Made by a program: the position numbers and the translations under genes | DNA from: Eublepharis macularius | Taxonomy: Eukaryota > Chordata > Lepidosauria > Squamata > Eublepharidae | Direction of reading: 5' to 3' | Length of the DNA stretch: 64,000 nucleotides | Assembly: GCF_028583425.1 (NCBI RefSeq) | Contig: NC_072806.1 | Coordinates: forward strand, 32,782,001-32,846,000 | Shown: piece after piece, positions 1-11,700 of the stretch | Layout of the letters: every line of letters starts with the position of its first letter | How positions within the stretch are numbered: position 1 is the stretch's first letter | The notes under the pieces: generated by a model | Seen by the model: the letters and a program-made list of their open reading frames with translations, nothing else | Database searches by the model: none | What the model was told of the DNA's origin: nothing

Positions 1-224
1 AGAAGCATTACACATACAGCAATTCTGACTCCTTCCTGACTCAAAGATCCCTGTTTTGATTTCACTTTTCCCTTGTACAAAGTAGAACCTGGAGGCTGTA
101 TTTCTTCCGCTGCAGGCATTCAAGGAATGTTAAAGATTCGTTAAAGGGAATATACTTTCCACAAGACCATGGAGGATTTAGCATGTGTATGCAGATTACA
201 TTTATAAAAATTTCTTCACATAAA
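1..224. other. Unassigned intergenic DNA
   Basis: AT-rich sequence with no gene, RNA or repeat family that I recognise. By human synteny the VMP1 3' end and MIR21 would lie further left. The mature miR-21 sequence is not present in the window. Confidence 0.4.
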
Positions 225-425
225 TATATTTCACCCTTCCTTCAAGGAGCTCAGTTTGGCTTACACGGATGTTGTAATCCCAGTTTCCCCCCTTACAACG
301 ACCATCTGAGGTAGGATGGGCTGAGAATAACTGGCCCAAGTCTGTCTCCAGTGAGCTTCATGGTTCAGAGCAGAAACTTGAACCCAGCCCTCTGAAGTCC
401 TTGTCCACAATTAGTCCCCCCCCCC
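225..425 (-). repeat. CORE/MIR-like SINE fragment
   Basis: Reads as a reversed SINE. The segment around 'actggcccaag' followed by 'gagcttcatgg' and a reversed B-box-like 'cttgaaccc' is the pattern of squamate CORE/MIR-type SINEs. The family name is by memory of the pattern, not by a search. Confidence 0.55.
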
Positions 426-639
426 GCCCTTTTGTATTAACAGTGACAGACTTACAGCATTGAATGTTTGTTCAGATTTAGAGTCTTTAATCTGGACAGA
501 AATCATATTCTTTGCCTGAGGTTAGAGTGTGTGCTCTAGATGTCATATTTTGTCTGCTTATTAAAGCTTTAGATTTTCAAATTCTGCAGCTATTCTTAAT
601 GCACTTAGCTATTCTAAAGCTTTTTTAATCCCAATTTTT

Positions 640-775
640 CTCCAAGGATTCTTTCTCTTCACAAGAAGTCCGTGAGGTAGACTCTGCTGGGAACAGTGAC
701 TCGATCAAGGTCATCATGGTAAATTTTGGGGCAAAGCAGGCATTCGAACCCACATCTCCCCAGTTAAATCTATGA
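640..775 (-). repeat. CORE/MIR-like SINE fragment, diverged
   Basis: A second, more diverged reversed copy of the same SINE type. It keeps 'tcaaggtcatcatgg' and 'attcgaacccacatctcc', which match the reversed middle and B-box parts of the family. Confidence 0.45.
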
Positions 776-1215
776 GAGCTGCAGCCATGTATTGCTACAG
801 CTATTTGGACTGGGCTCTCTAAAGGGAGGCAGATCGTTAAATTTAAAAATTTATAATATGTATATTTGCATGTATTTGTATAAGCTATTGCACACCTGAG
901 ATTCCGGGGTTACTCTATAAACCAAGAATTTCTGTTCCACCCAAGCCAGCAAATTAAAAAGCAACATGCATCTTTTATTACAGCATTTTTCTAAAAGAAA
1001 AAAGAGTGGTGTTGTTTTGCAGGGGGTGTGTGTTTTCTTCTCTCCTCTGGGATGAGAGTAACTGAATCAGGGAAATAACGATGCAAAGCTTGATAAGGTT
1101 CCAGGAACGCTGAGTGGGTGTGTGAGGACGTGGCAAAAAGTCATAAAATTAATAAACCTGTTAACCGATTACAAAAAAAACCCCAAACCCCTCCCAGTTT
1201 CTCCAGGAAGACTCG

Positions 1216-1285
1216 TGATGCACTAATTTGATAGAATTGCAACTAAAATAAAAGGGAAAAGGTTTGTGTACTTCATAGTAATGTC
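1216..1285. repeat. Direct repeat unit, left copy
   Basis: About 60 bases centred on 'ttgcaactaaaat' and 'gtacttcata' recur with changes at 2870-2932. The two copies bracket the inverted repeat at 1607-2226 and a hAT element. They may be two pieces of one dispersed family or the ends of one composite element. Confidence 0.5.
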
Positions 1286-1606
1286 TGGCTTCATTATAGA
1301 CTTTTTTTTGGGCTTGGGGTTTGTGGCAAAGGGACAGGAAGCAACCGTGTTACAGGATGTGAAACCGCATAATAAAGTTTGCTTATTTGGAACTTAGGAC
1401 ATCAGGCGGCGAATTTGAACTTGGAAGGCGGTCTACCCTGTGCAGAGGCGATCTACCTTGGCCTGCCAGGTGTCAGAGGCAGACCAAAAAGAGAAGCACC
1501 CCTTGACTAAAAGCAAAACAAAAATAAAGAGTGGAGTGCTGAGAGGAGAAAAATACACAATGAGTATAGAAAAATATTTATATCTAATGAAGTGCAATAG
1601 TAATAA

Positions 1607-1822
1607 GGTGCTTACAGGTGATGTAGATACAATAAGTACAATTAATAAATTTCAATCAATAAATTACAAAGTCCAAATCACAAACCAGAAAATGTAAGAC
1701 TGGCCAAAAAGTCCCAAGTTACTCATGAGCTCACGTTTTTCTTTTTTTCTTTTTTTCTTTTTGCAGGTATCCAAAAAAGCAGTATTACGTCTGGAATAAC
1801 AGGTGAGTAAGGACCAACTCAT
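1607..1822. repeat. Long inverted repeat, left arm
   Basis: This arm is the reverse complement of 2028-2226 over about 200 bases. Shared blocks include 'aggt(g/a)atgtagatacaat', 'agtcccaagttactcatg' and 'agtaaggaccaactc'. The left arm also carries a pyrimidine run of T and C near 1737-1762 that the other arm lacks. A spacer of about 200 bases separates the arms. The family is not recognised. Confidence 0.75.
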
Positions 1823-2027
1823 ACTAGTAATTCCTCATATGGTGTCTTCCCTTTTCTTTAGGTGGAGAAACGTCGGGACCTCCTTCCCGCAGTCCTTCTC
1901 GACCTAAGAAAACAAAAAGAACAGCATTTGAGAAACTACTTGTGAGAGCTGGTGTTTTCTTGCTCGAGATTCTGGGCATAGCGTCTTGTGGATTTCCTCC
2001 CTGCTGTCTTTCTCCTCCTACAAGTAC

Positions 2028-2226
2028 GAGTTGGTCCTTACTTACCTGTGATTCCGGACATAATATTGCTTTTTTGTACACCTGCAAGAAAAATATGAGC
2101 ACATGAGTAACTTGGGACTTTTCGGCCATTTTTACATTTTCTGGTTTCTGATTTGGACTTTGATTGTGATTTATTCATTGACATTTATTAATTGTATTTA
2201 TTGTATCTACATTACCTGTAGGTGCC
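2028..2226. repeat. Long inverted repeat, right arm
   Basis: Reverse-complement partner of 1607-1822. The two arms differ at a minority of positions, so the structure is not brand new. A transcript would fold into a long hairpin with a loop taken from the T/C-rich spacer at 1823-2027. The minus-strand reading frame across the spacer shows no known domain and is probably chance. Confidence 0.75.
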
Positions 2227-2623
2227 AGAGACAATCAGCAAGAGAAGCCAATTGCCTGCTTGCAAGTTTCTCAGGGCTCAACAATTATGTCTTACAATAT
2301 TTTGTGTGTTTAAAGAATTTTTTTTCTTTTGTAAATTTCAATGCCAGGATTAGTTTATGGAGAAAGAGTATGGTATAGGGAGACAGGTTTAATCACACCT
2401 CTCCTGTTATTTTCTTGCAGGAAAAAACCCACCCCCAAGCTGGTTTATCCCTGCCGGGTGAAAAATAAGCCCCCTTCCCCAAGTAATTTTGAATAAACTG
2501 GTTTATTACCCTTAGAAAACCACCTCCAAACTGTCAAGTCCATGTACAGGATAGGAGAACGTGCCTTCTTCTCTTTGGTGGTGTTCTAGCCTGGCTAGTG
2601 ATAAAAGTTTTAAAGCAGTTGTG

Positions 2624-2858
2624 GTGTATTACAGTTGCCAAGCTCCAGGTGGTGGCTGGAGATCTCCTAGAATTACAATTGATCTCCAGGCATCAGAGAT
2701 CAGTTCCCCTGGAGAAAAAGGCGGCTTTGGAGGGTGGACTTGATGGTATTATACCATTCTGAGGCCCCTCCCTTACTCAAACCCCACCCTCTCCAGGCTC
2801 CACCCCCTAAATCTCCAGAAATGTCCCAACTTGGACCTGGCAACCCTAGCGTGTATTC
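2624..2858. mobile_element. hAT-like MITE with 8-bp target duplication
   Basis: The element at about 2632-2850 has inverted ends of the type 'gttgcca' / 'tggcaac' and is flanked by 'gtgtatta' and 'gtgtattc'. These are 8-base duplications with one difference, as hAT transposons make. It is the reverse orientation of the family copy at 21172-21387 (shared 'ctccaggtggtggctggag'). It has no transposase. Confidence 0.75.
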
Positions 2859-2869
2859 CTCTCATCACT

Positions 2870-2932
2870 TTATGCGCTAATGTTAGGTTTGCAACTAAAA
2901 TTAGAGAGAAAAGGCTTATGTACTTCATACTC
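2870..2932. repeat. Direct repeat unit, right copy
   Basis: Diverged copy of 1216-1285 ('ttgcaactaaaattagag', 'tacttcata'). The hAT element at 2938-3231 is inserted immediately after it. Confidence 0.5.
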
Positions 2933-3239
2933 ATCTCCAGGGGCTTTTTTTCTGGGACCGCACAATGACATCACTTTGGGTCAGCTGGAACAAGAGGGGA
3001 GTTTTTAAAAGTTTAAATTGCCCTCGGCGAAAATGGTCACATGGCCGGTGGCCCCGCCCCCTGATCTCCAGACAAAGGGAAGCTTAGATTGCCTTCCGCG
3101 CCAGTGGCACGGAGGGCGATCTAAACTCCCCTCTGTCTGGAGATCACGAGGCGGGGCCATGGGCCATGTGACCATTTTCAAGAAGTGCTAGAACTCCGTT
3201 CCACCGCATTCCTGCTGAAAAAACGCCCTGCTCATCTCC
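2930..3239. mobile_element. Foldback hAT-like MITE
   Basis: The element spans 2938-3231. It starts 'caggggcttttttt' and ends 'aaaaaacgccctg', and is flanked by a perfect 8-base duplication 'ctcatctc' (2930-2937 and 3232-3239). Most of its length is one large palindrome: the 'ggtcacatgg'...'ccatgtgacc' and 'gatctccagac'...'gtctggagatc' pairs face each other across a GC-rich centre. No transposase frame is present. Confidence 0.85.
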
Positions 3240-4814
3240 TTCTCTATTATGTGTTTACTGACAAGATAACACAGTCCTTATTTTGTTTTGTGTTTTTTTA
3301 AACAGTATGCAAGTGTATTATAGCATTCAAGTTCCATGGGAGTAAGGGAAGAAGGAGCGTGAAAATATGAATCCAGTGTGGACGTATTCTTATGGAAACA
3401 CAAAGCAACAACATTGCTTGCTTTCTATTGCCCACTCCCTCTACCCTTCAAATAGCAAGGCATGCTAAAAGAAGAGATGAACTCTGCTTACTATTACGAT
3501 GTTAAGTGTTACAACGAATATGTGCAATCAGGTCTACTGGAAATATGAGCTATATTTTTTTAAAAAATAATAAATTCAGCAAAAGGCAGCTTCCAATCAA
3601 TGAAGCATCATTTGAACTGCAGTTATAAGCACCGATAGCTAAAACTGCAGCAACATTAAGCTCGTGTTACTTAATTTTAAAAAATGCACAAACTGGTAAT
3701 CATATGAAACAGAGACTATTAAGAAGTTTGTGTGAATTAGAATTTTTTTCACTTGGCAGCAAAAACTAGACAAGCTAGCAGTGGGAGGTTCTTGGGGAGA
3801 AAAGGCCCTGTGCTGAGTAATCCATCCACCACTGTGTCCTTGAAGGGGGGGTGGGCATGCAGTATGGACTTTTGCAGACATTTTTTTCAGGTAGGCTTGT
3901 ATGAAGCAACTGCTCTGTTAAATACTATAATGCTGCCCAAATTCAGAAGTCAGGTGCTTGGAATCGCAGCTGCTTTTAATACCTGGCTATTTCTTAAAAG
4001 ATTTTGGTTGTCCCCCACATCTGCCTCCAAATTTGTGATTTGTAAATAGATAGTAGGACGTGGCTCATTTTTATGCCTGCATGGCATTCCCCAGATACGC
4101 CTTCAGCTACCGCATTGACTCACGTTTGCTGGTTGCTCAAGTTAGTTTGGGAATTGCAGTGGAATCCATGTAATTTGCAGATCAATGTCTCAAGTCTCCA
4201 GTCTGGCCTCTCCAAATTAGGAAATTTCACCTTCAAGGGCAGGGCATGCAAATATGCCACAAATGCAAAGCATGAGAAAATTCCAGTATTACCATTTTGA
4301 AAAAGATTTTCCTTGTGAATCATGTTAAATTTAAAATTTCAGTCAGTTTTAAAAATTTGCATGCATTGCTAAGTATGGCCACAATCAAGTGAGTGTGAAG
4401 AATCACAAACCTGTTTGCCACTATCCCAGAATACAATTCTCAGCTCTGTGCAAAATTGTATGCACCCACATGTGAACTGTACATGCATATATACGAATCT
4501 AGCATGATAATATATATGAAGAATTTAGAGCTTTCGAGGGGCACAATCAATTTTCTAAGTGTTTTCTGTGGACACCTTTAAATGATGAACCATTTCTTGA
4601 CTTGAGGGCAAGAGGGAGAAAGATGGCTGCCTGTAATTATTGGTGATATTATCCTATCAAGACTTTAACAAAAGAAAGGCCAGTTAATTTAATAATCTTT
4701 GCTGTGGGATATCAGTTTGTGTGTGCTCTTTACTGAACCAGCTTCTCAGAGAGGAATGTATTCTTATTATCAAGTGTGACTGACTGGTATGGGAGGCAAC
4801 CAGATACGATCTAT
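3240..4814. other. Intergenic DNA without recognised features
   Basis: No coding region, RNA gene or familiar repeat was identified. The short open frames in it lack any domain. Confidence 0.4.
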
Positions 4815-4888
4815 TTATTTAATTTACCTTAATTATAGTCTGTCTTTCTCACGGAGGGCAGAGGACACGCTGTGAGTCAGTACGGTCA
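4815..4888 (-). repeat. LINE 3'-end fragment, left part (split)
   Basis: Reversed LINE 3' end of the type 'atagtctgtctttctca'. The same family appears at 15290-15680 and 23185-23330. This copy is split by the insertion of a second LINE at 4889-6359; its sequence resumes after 6366. Confidence 0.65.
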
Positions 4889-6359
4889 GCATGCACATAC
4901 TGAAGATGTTTCCGAAGGATTCCTCTGTCCTGGACCCATTCCAGTCCGGCTTCCGCCCTGGCCATGGGACAGAGATGGCACTGCTCACCCTCACAGATGA
5001 CCTCCACAAACATCTGGATCGAGGCGGGTTGGCGCTGCTAGTGTTCTTAGATCTCATGGCAGTGTTCGATACAGTTGACTACGATCTGTTGACTCACCGC
5101 CTTGTCGACGTGGGGATTCGTGGGACTGCCCTGCAGTGGCTTGTCTCTTTTCTCCACGGGCAAGGGCAGAGGGTTGCGCTGGGGAAGCAATTATTGCCTC
5201 GCCACCCCTTAGTGTGTGACATCCCTTGGGGGGGGGCGGTACTCTCCCCAATGTTATTTAACATCTACATGCATCCCCTCGTCCAGTTGGTGCAGAGCTT
5301 TGGACTGGGCTGTCATCAGTATGCTGTCATCAGTATGCTGATGACACCCAAGTCTTATCTGTTGATAGACGGCCAGTCGGACTCTGCTCCAGAAAATCTG
5401 GCCAGGGCTTTGGAGGCTGTGACTGGCTGGTTGAAACAGAGCAGACTGAAACTGAATCCCATGAAGACGGAGGTCCTTTGCCTGGGACGTGGGCTGACAG
5501 GTTCTGAGATCCAGCTCCCACCCCTTGATGGGGCGCCGCTGACACTTATGCCAGTGGCGAGGAGTTTGAGCGTGGTCCTGGATGTCTCCTTGTCAATGGA
5601 GGCCCAGGTCATGGCAGCTGCTAAATCTGCGTTCTTCTATCTTCGTCAGATTAGGTAACTTGCCCTTACCTCTCAGCCCACGACCTGGCTACAGGGATCC
5701 ACGCAATGATCACCTCCAGGCTGGACTACTGCAACTCACTCTATGCCGGGCTACCATTGGGTCTGATCTGGAAGTTACAACTGGTCCAGAATGCAGCAGC
5801 GCGTATTTTGACTGGGACTCCGTTCCGGCCAGGTAACACCAGTTTTGCACCAGCTGCGCTGGCTCCCAGTAGAATTCTGGATCAAGTTCAAGGTTTTTGT
5901 TTTAACCTTTAAAGCCCTTAGTGCACTGGGACCTGCATACCTGGGGGACCGCCTCCCGCCATATGTTCCCTGGAGATAAACATCTGCTGGTGGTCGCTGG
6001 CCCCAACCTGCTGGAACTTTCTCTCTGTAGCAACCCCAGCCCAGCTGGATTTACTGTCTTTCCACCAGGCCTGCAAGACAGCGATGTTCTACCAGGCATA
6101 TGGGGGTTGAAGTGAGCAGGCAACCTAAGGTATTGCATCGGCCTTCTACCATGGGGGGAGTATACACCCCCCTCAGGTTCTGTAACTAGCCACCCTGCCC
6201 TGCGGGTTATTAGGCTGAGGCGGTGGGGCAAAATGTGCATTTTATGTATTATTTTTATATTGTTACAAAATTTTATTGTATTTACTGTACATTTTAAAAT
6301 GTGATCTGCTCTGAGCCCGCTTGCGGGGAGAGCGGAGTAGAAGTCAAATTAAATAAATA
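4889..6359 (+). mobile_element. L2/CR1-group LINE, 5'-truncated, inserted in another LINE
   Basis: A reverse transcriptase fragment is read at 4891-5658 (255 codons), with a further in-family piece at 5706-5912. Motifs include QSGFRPGHGTE, the catalytic-block remnant LDLMAVFDTVDYDLL, the line 'LFNIYMHPL' and, later, SRLDYCNSLYAGLP and VQNAAARILTG. The YADD box is destroyed by a short local tandem duplication near 5310-5345. The 3' end is 'ctgctctgagcccgcttgc' followed by an AAATAAATAA tail. Flanking 'acggtca' at 4882-4888 and 6360-6366 is a 7-base target duplication. The copy is dead: 5'-truncated, frame-shifted and without an intact catalytic box. Confidence 0.85.
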
Positions 6360-6620
6360 ACGGTCAACTGCAACGACATTTCAATAATCATGTAATAGGG
6401 TATATACACGCAAACTTACAAAGATTTAAAACTAGCAGAAATCTAATACAGACCTGAAGAAATGCTGGAACAGAACACGAGCGTTCTAAGACTGACATAT
6501 TGAACAGCATAGGAACTACCCAGCAAAAACATATTATATCAATAGTAATAAGAGTTCTTGCAGAGAGTGGTGCTGTGGCTCATGGTAATGTCCTATGAAG
6601 TTAAGGTGGTCCTTGGCTAA
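6360..6620 (-). repeat. LINE 3'-end fragment, right part (split)
   Basis: Continuation of the fragment at 4815-4888. The segment 'acatttcaataa'...'gaagaaatgctg' matches the uninterrupted copy at 15380-15440. Confidence 0.65.
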
Positions 6621-6693
6621 CAGGAACCCTGGTGGGAAACAGAGACATTGTTTGTGAACAGTTAACCTCCTATGTAGTGGGAGTTGTACAGTT

Positions 6694-6747
6694 AATCATT
6701 TTCCAGGGAATTTAGTATTTAATCATTTTCCAGGGAATTTAGTATTT
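6694..6747. repeat. Perfect tandem duplication of 27 bases
   Basis: The unit starting 'aatcattttccaggg' occurs twice without a gap or mismatch (6694-6720 and 6721-6747). A recent local duplication is the simplest reading. Confidence 0.9.
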
Positions 6748-7439
6748 AGTGGTCATTTTTAGAACTCTTTCATAGGAAGATACCAGTTCTACAGCTGAGT
6801 TTCTTAACTAGAGGGATGGAGTACCTCCACACTCTGTGGCTGAAGCTTAGGTTGTAAGGACCTATTTATGTATTGCTGTTATTACTTTGGAGCATGCTGC
6901 ATATACTGAAGGTGCTACATCATGTTACAAGGCTCCAAGTGCAAAATCAAGGTAGAATCAATGAAGACAACCATTATGCAAATTACTTGCTCCCCTCCCA
7001 ACAGAGTCTCTCTTACATGGGGATGCTCTTCACCTCCCCAAAGGCTCTGTCCCCTTTTGGGAGGCAAAGATAAACAAACCCTCTGAGGGGCAATCTCCAC
7101 CGGCTCGGTCTTTTAAAATTACACTTCCTGGCTAACATTGTGTCTCCCTAACACTTGAGCATCCTCATGTAAGATGTCTTGTGAGAGAGACACATTTGTC
7201 AAGCATGTAAGTGTTTGGGAGGAGTGAGTAGCTGTCTGCACAGAGCTGGCCAATAGTGCCATCTGGTGGCCATAAAGAAGCCCAGTCTCCAATGTTCAAT
7301 AAGCTCAGCAAGGCTGCACATGACCTGTCCACAGGCCTCCTACTGCTGTTTGGAAGCATCCAGGTCTCTGTGTTTAAAACGTGAGAGACTGCAGATCATG
7401 GACACTCTATGGTACAATTGGGCATGTGGGAAGTATCCC

Positions 7440-7800
7440 AGAGAAAGACAGCATCCTTGAGAGTTAGGGAACCAGCTGTCTACCAGGACATTCCATCAAG
7501 GACTTAAAGGTCACCGTCCTTCAACAGAAGCCTTTCAAAAACAGAATCCAACAGGAAGCTGCTGAATTGGAATTCATACGTAAATTTGATTCAGTCAGGC
7601 TGGGATTGAATAGAGACTGTGAATGGTTATCCCATTATCAGAAGCTACTGATTGCATCTACTCCCCCCTCCCCCTATATATCTGACCAGTTTCTTCTTGC
7701 CCTCCATGCATCTGACGAAGAGAACTGGGATTCTCAAAAGCTTATGCTACAGTAAAGTTGGTCAGTCTTAAAGGTGCTACCGGACTCTTTTTGACTTTGG
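7440..7800 (+). mobile_element. Penelope-like element, 3' end of ORF and tail
   Basis: A frame at 7567-7755 contains MEFIRKFDSVRLGLNRDCEW. Just upstream another frame reads like 'DLKVTVLQ', both as in the last part of Penelope-like proteins after the GIY-YIG endonuclease. It is followed by the tail 'gcatctgacgaagagaac'...'aaaagcttatgctac'...'ggtgctaccggactc'. The same tail occurs at 21070, 27690 and 31365, and in reverse near 26030. The assignment to Penelope-like elements is from memory of the protein pattern. Confidence 0.65.
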
Positions 7801-8222
7801 AACCACCTGTGATTGATGATGACGCACAAGATGCAAGGACTGCCACTACTACTGCAGTGTCCCTACTGCCAATCAGATGGGAACATTCAGGGATGTATGC
7901 AGAACCACAGCCGGCCACTGGAGCGTGGTATGTCCAGGTATGTCATATCCATTGGCTTTTTTAAAAGAAAAAAATGCCGTCGCTTCCTCCGGAAAGTGTG
8001 TTAGGCTCGTACTAGGCTACAAGGCTCCCCTAGTAACTTTGTGCAGTCAGTTGAGCTCATCCTCAAAGCACTGCTCTGGGATAAAAATGGCATCATCATC
8101 ATGGCCCTGAGTAATCTGAAGGAAGAGTGGGCTGAAAATACACGTCTAGCTAGGTGGACGCATACTGACATACAACGGAGGCGGCTGCTGAAACATACAG
8201 AAGGCGTTACTAAAAAAATAAA

Positions 8223-8228
8223 TTTATT
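8223..8228 (-). terminator. TUBD1: Candidate poly(A) signal of TUBD1
   Basis: AATAAA on the minus strand lies 441 bases beyond the TUBD1 stop codon. It is the first canonical signal I see, so the 3'UTR is probably about 450 bases. Cleavage position is not determined. Confidence 0.5.
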
Positions 8229-8668
8229 ATATACTCAAAATGGATAAAACATGACTTGCGTAAGAGATGCTTGCGACAGCTCCAGTTCCCAAACGATGCA
8301 CTTTATATACTTGTGCCTTAAGGCAGCTGCTTCTGCCTTCCATCCAGATTCCTAGATCCTCTCCAGCTTTTGGAGCATGTATGTTACTTGCAAAAGGAAG
8401 AATGGATGGATGGATCTCCTTCCTGGGTAAGAATGAACAGGGCGGCCTTGGGGCCCTGGAACTTGTGTGAGTGCAAGCATGGCAGAGAACCATTGGTTGG
8501 AGAAAAGCGAAGACTCTTCCATTGAAGCCTCGCTTCACAGTGCTTCTGGACACACACAAATGCTCTGCTGTGGATTTTGAACTCCCTTCCTCCTTCCTTT
8601 CCCCTTCTGGGCTATCTGACCTACACAGCCCATGCTTGTCCCATACTGGTCCAAGACTGTGTTGGAGA

Positions 8669-8771
8669 TCAAAGGCTGCTGTAGCTGGCGATAACCTGCT
8701 CCAGAGTGGTGAAACAATCCAAAAAGTCTTCCTCCTCTATCCCAAATTTGGTGTACCGATGAACATAAGCC
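8669..8771 (-). CDS. TUBD1: TUBD1 coding exon 8 (residues 420-453, stop)
   Basis: Begins after 'ctatgcag' with G completing a Lys codon, then [16 protein letters not shown]. Ends ...[10 protein letters not shown] and TGA. This is the acidic C-terminal helix and tail of the tubulin fold. Confidence 0.97.
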
Positions 8772-11700
8772 CTGCATAGAAAAAGAGGATTCAGTAAAAA
8801 AATAGAAAGATATACACAAGGACTAAAAAGAAGTTATGATTAAATCATATTGAAAGCAATCGGGTTTTAAACAGTCACGACAAACTTGTCCCGCTGGATT
8901 CAGTTGGAATCAGCAATAATTTTAGCGGGATTTGGGCCAAGAGTTCAACATTTTCACCCCTTTTAGGTGCCTGAGATGATGTCAGTGGCTGTCCCACAGA
9001 TGTGGCCTTTCCGTTCCCTCACAAGCTTGCCAAAGCTGAAGCGTGAAACTTTCCCAAAGGATCCTGTAAGATGTTTGAGCCCCTTTTTGAGGGCCAGGGC
9101 TCAGCAGGTACAAAGGTAATTTTTAATCTATTTGTGATGAAGAGAAAGGATGAAGGCTCACTGATACAAGCCTAAGAATCAAATCATACTCTTCCCTTAG
9201 ACTGGACCATGTCAGGCGGCAGGTGAGTGGGGGTGCATACCTGTTTGGATGTACTCCGTCCCCTCTTGGTCACAGACACGGTCACTTTACAAATTAGCTC
9301 CAAAGGAAGGGCTACATATACCCCAGCCTTGAAGACTGCCCTTGCCTAGTTGGCAGGCAGTAGGGCTTTGGCACTGCTCCTACTGGAGGATTTCTGGAAC
9401 AGCAACAGTTTAGGATTGTTTTTTTTTAAATACTCCCCTCTTGAGCTAGGGATAAAGAGGCCAATGACCCTGAGGAGAGAGGCAAAAGACACGTTCCTGG
9501 CAGACCCAACTTCTCTTTGCTCTAGTTCCTGCACACTGCATTTCCCCCAATGCCAACACCTTTCTGTGGTGGGACAGCCCTGGCACATGCCGCAAAGTCC
9601 AAGACAGAATTCTGCCCACTTTCCCCCCTCACTTACTTGGAAGCAAACATTTTCCAAGCCTTTGCCACAACACCATCAAGGGGCTTCAGTAAAAACTGGC
9701 TGTTGCTGACCAAAGACGCAGATTTCTCATACTTGTTAAAGGCTCTTGGAGTCTTCCAGACAGCCAGGGCATCTTGAACACTTAGCCATGAGGTGTACAA
9801 AGCAGGGTCTCTGAAACCTCCTGAAACATCAGGCACTGCATTGTAATTTTCGTTAACACTCCCCCAACCCCATTTTCCTCAAAGGAGCTCCTGATGTGTG
9901 TTTTCAACCTCCAACCCCACCCCAATTTGTTCTCACAACAATCTGGCAAAGAAGTTCCTGTGGGGATTTCAATCCAAATCTCCCCAGGACACCACAGCAC
10001 AGTGGGGCTCTCTGCAGAGCCTAGAGAGGCAAGGAGGGGCAGCAGTTTCCTGTATCAGGTGCAAAAGAGGAGTTCATCCCACATTGATGTACTGGATATG
10101 TCTCAAGCTGTGCTTTCACCTGCTCATGTGATGCTACCTTATGCTAAATCAGACCATTGGCCCATTCAAGTCAGCATTGTCTGCTCTGGCTGGCAGTGGC
10201 TCTCTGAGGTCCCGGGCAGAGGTCTTTCACCTGATCCTTAACGGGAGATGCCATGGAATTCAACCTGGGACCTTCTGAATGCCAAGCAGATGCCATTAGC
10301 CACAGCCCACTCCAGGGCAGGGCGATAAGGTTCAGTGAGTGTTTTCTTTTTTAAAAAAACAGCTTCCAATAGGCTCTCACTCTAAGCAGCACCCTAGATT
10401 GGAAGCAGTCTATTGTTTAAAAGAAGGATGCCAAGCATGCTGGGGGAGCCTATCACCTTCGTGGCCTACTTCTGAGCTTCCCAGAGACCAGATACTGTTG
10501 GAGTCAATGTGCCAAATTCTCATCCCGTGATGGACAGCTAGCCTATTCCCGACTGCCCTTCCATCCCTAGACAGAAACGAGATTCATGGGTCCTGCAGTT
10601 TTTAAGCCAAATTTCTGGCATGACTCAGCCAAGCAATGCTTACATTCCTGTGCCTTTCCATATTTTTGCTTATGCCTCTCAGCCCTGCTCCTTTGGCCAT
10701 CCCCTTCCACATCTGCCTAGACCTCCTCAATGCACAATTCACCACCAGGTGGTAGCAGAACTCTAGAATGGCTTCTGGCTGTTTTATCAAGGCAGGGCTT
10801 GATAAATTCCATGTGCAGAGGTGCCACGGTGCCTTCATCGTGACACCCAGTATTTTCAACAGTTATTTATTGTAAGTGCCTCTTGGGCAGTGATTCTCAA
10901 TAGAAGTACAAATTTTATTTAGGTGAGCAATAGATGTGAACTTTTTGTTGTGATGAGAACAAATGTTGCCCAATTTATGTACAAGCTATAACACTTCTGT
11001 AAGAGTTTTCTTTAAAAAATAACAAGTAACTGTGAAGAGTTTAAGATTTAGGTTTTGCAGTACCAATAATTAGAACATATGGATCAAATATAATGATAAA
11101 ATATAAAACCCTGAAAGCTGGAAAATAAGTCTGGTGCCTACATTTCTGGGGAGGCTTGTAAAGCCAAAGAAAAATGTTCAAGGCCCGGCGTAAGGTCAGG
11201 AAACGTGGCCTCATTTTGGCACACATCGATTTGGCAGCCTGTTCCAACTCCATGTCTTGGCTTGGGATGCTGGAAATGTTTGGCCAAGAGTTTTCAAACC
11301 AGTTGTAGGCAAACTTGACAAGGCAGTGATCTACCAAGACAGATATATCTGCTGCAATTCCCCTCCCCAACAATATAATTTCTCACCTAAATCTGCAGTC
11401 TGTACATCTTTTCCTCGAAGGGTAATCAGATTAGCAATGGAGGTGTTAAAATGAGCTGTCCTGTTCAGAGACTGTTTCTGGGACGGAGGCAGCCCAGGCA
11501 GTGGTGGTCGCACCTGCCAATCGATACCTGTAAACACAAACAGGAGCAAGAGCATCAAGTGCCGGCAGAGCATCTGTGGACTGCTTCTCAGGGGAGCACC
11601 AGGGGTGGCCTTTGTGATTCTGGGGATGACGTTCATTCTGGGGAGCAGTCATTGCCTTTGTTCTTGTTCAGTAGGTTGGGTGGGATTAAAAGGGGTGTGT

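Noticed and set aside
7620-7660. miR-21 hairpin
   Set aside because: 'ttatcagaagctactgatt' only superficially resembles the miR-21 region; the mature sequence is absent.
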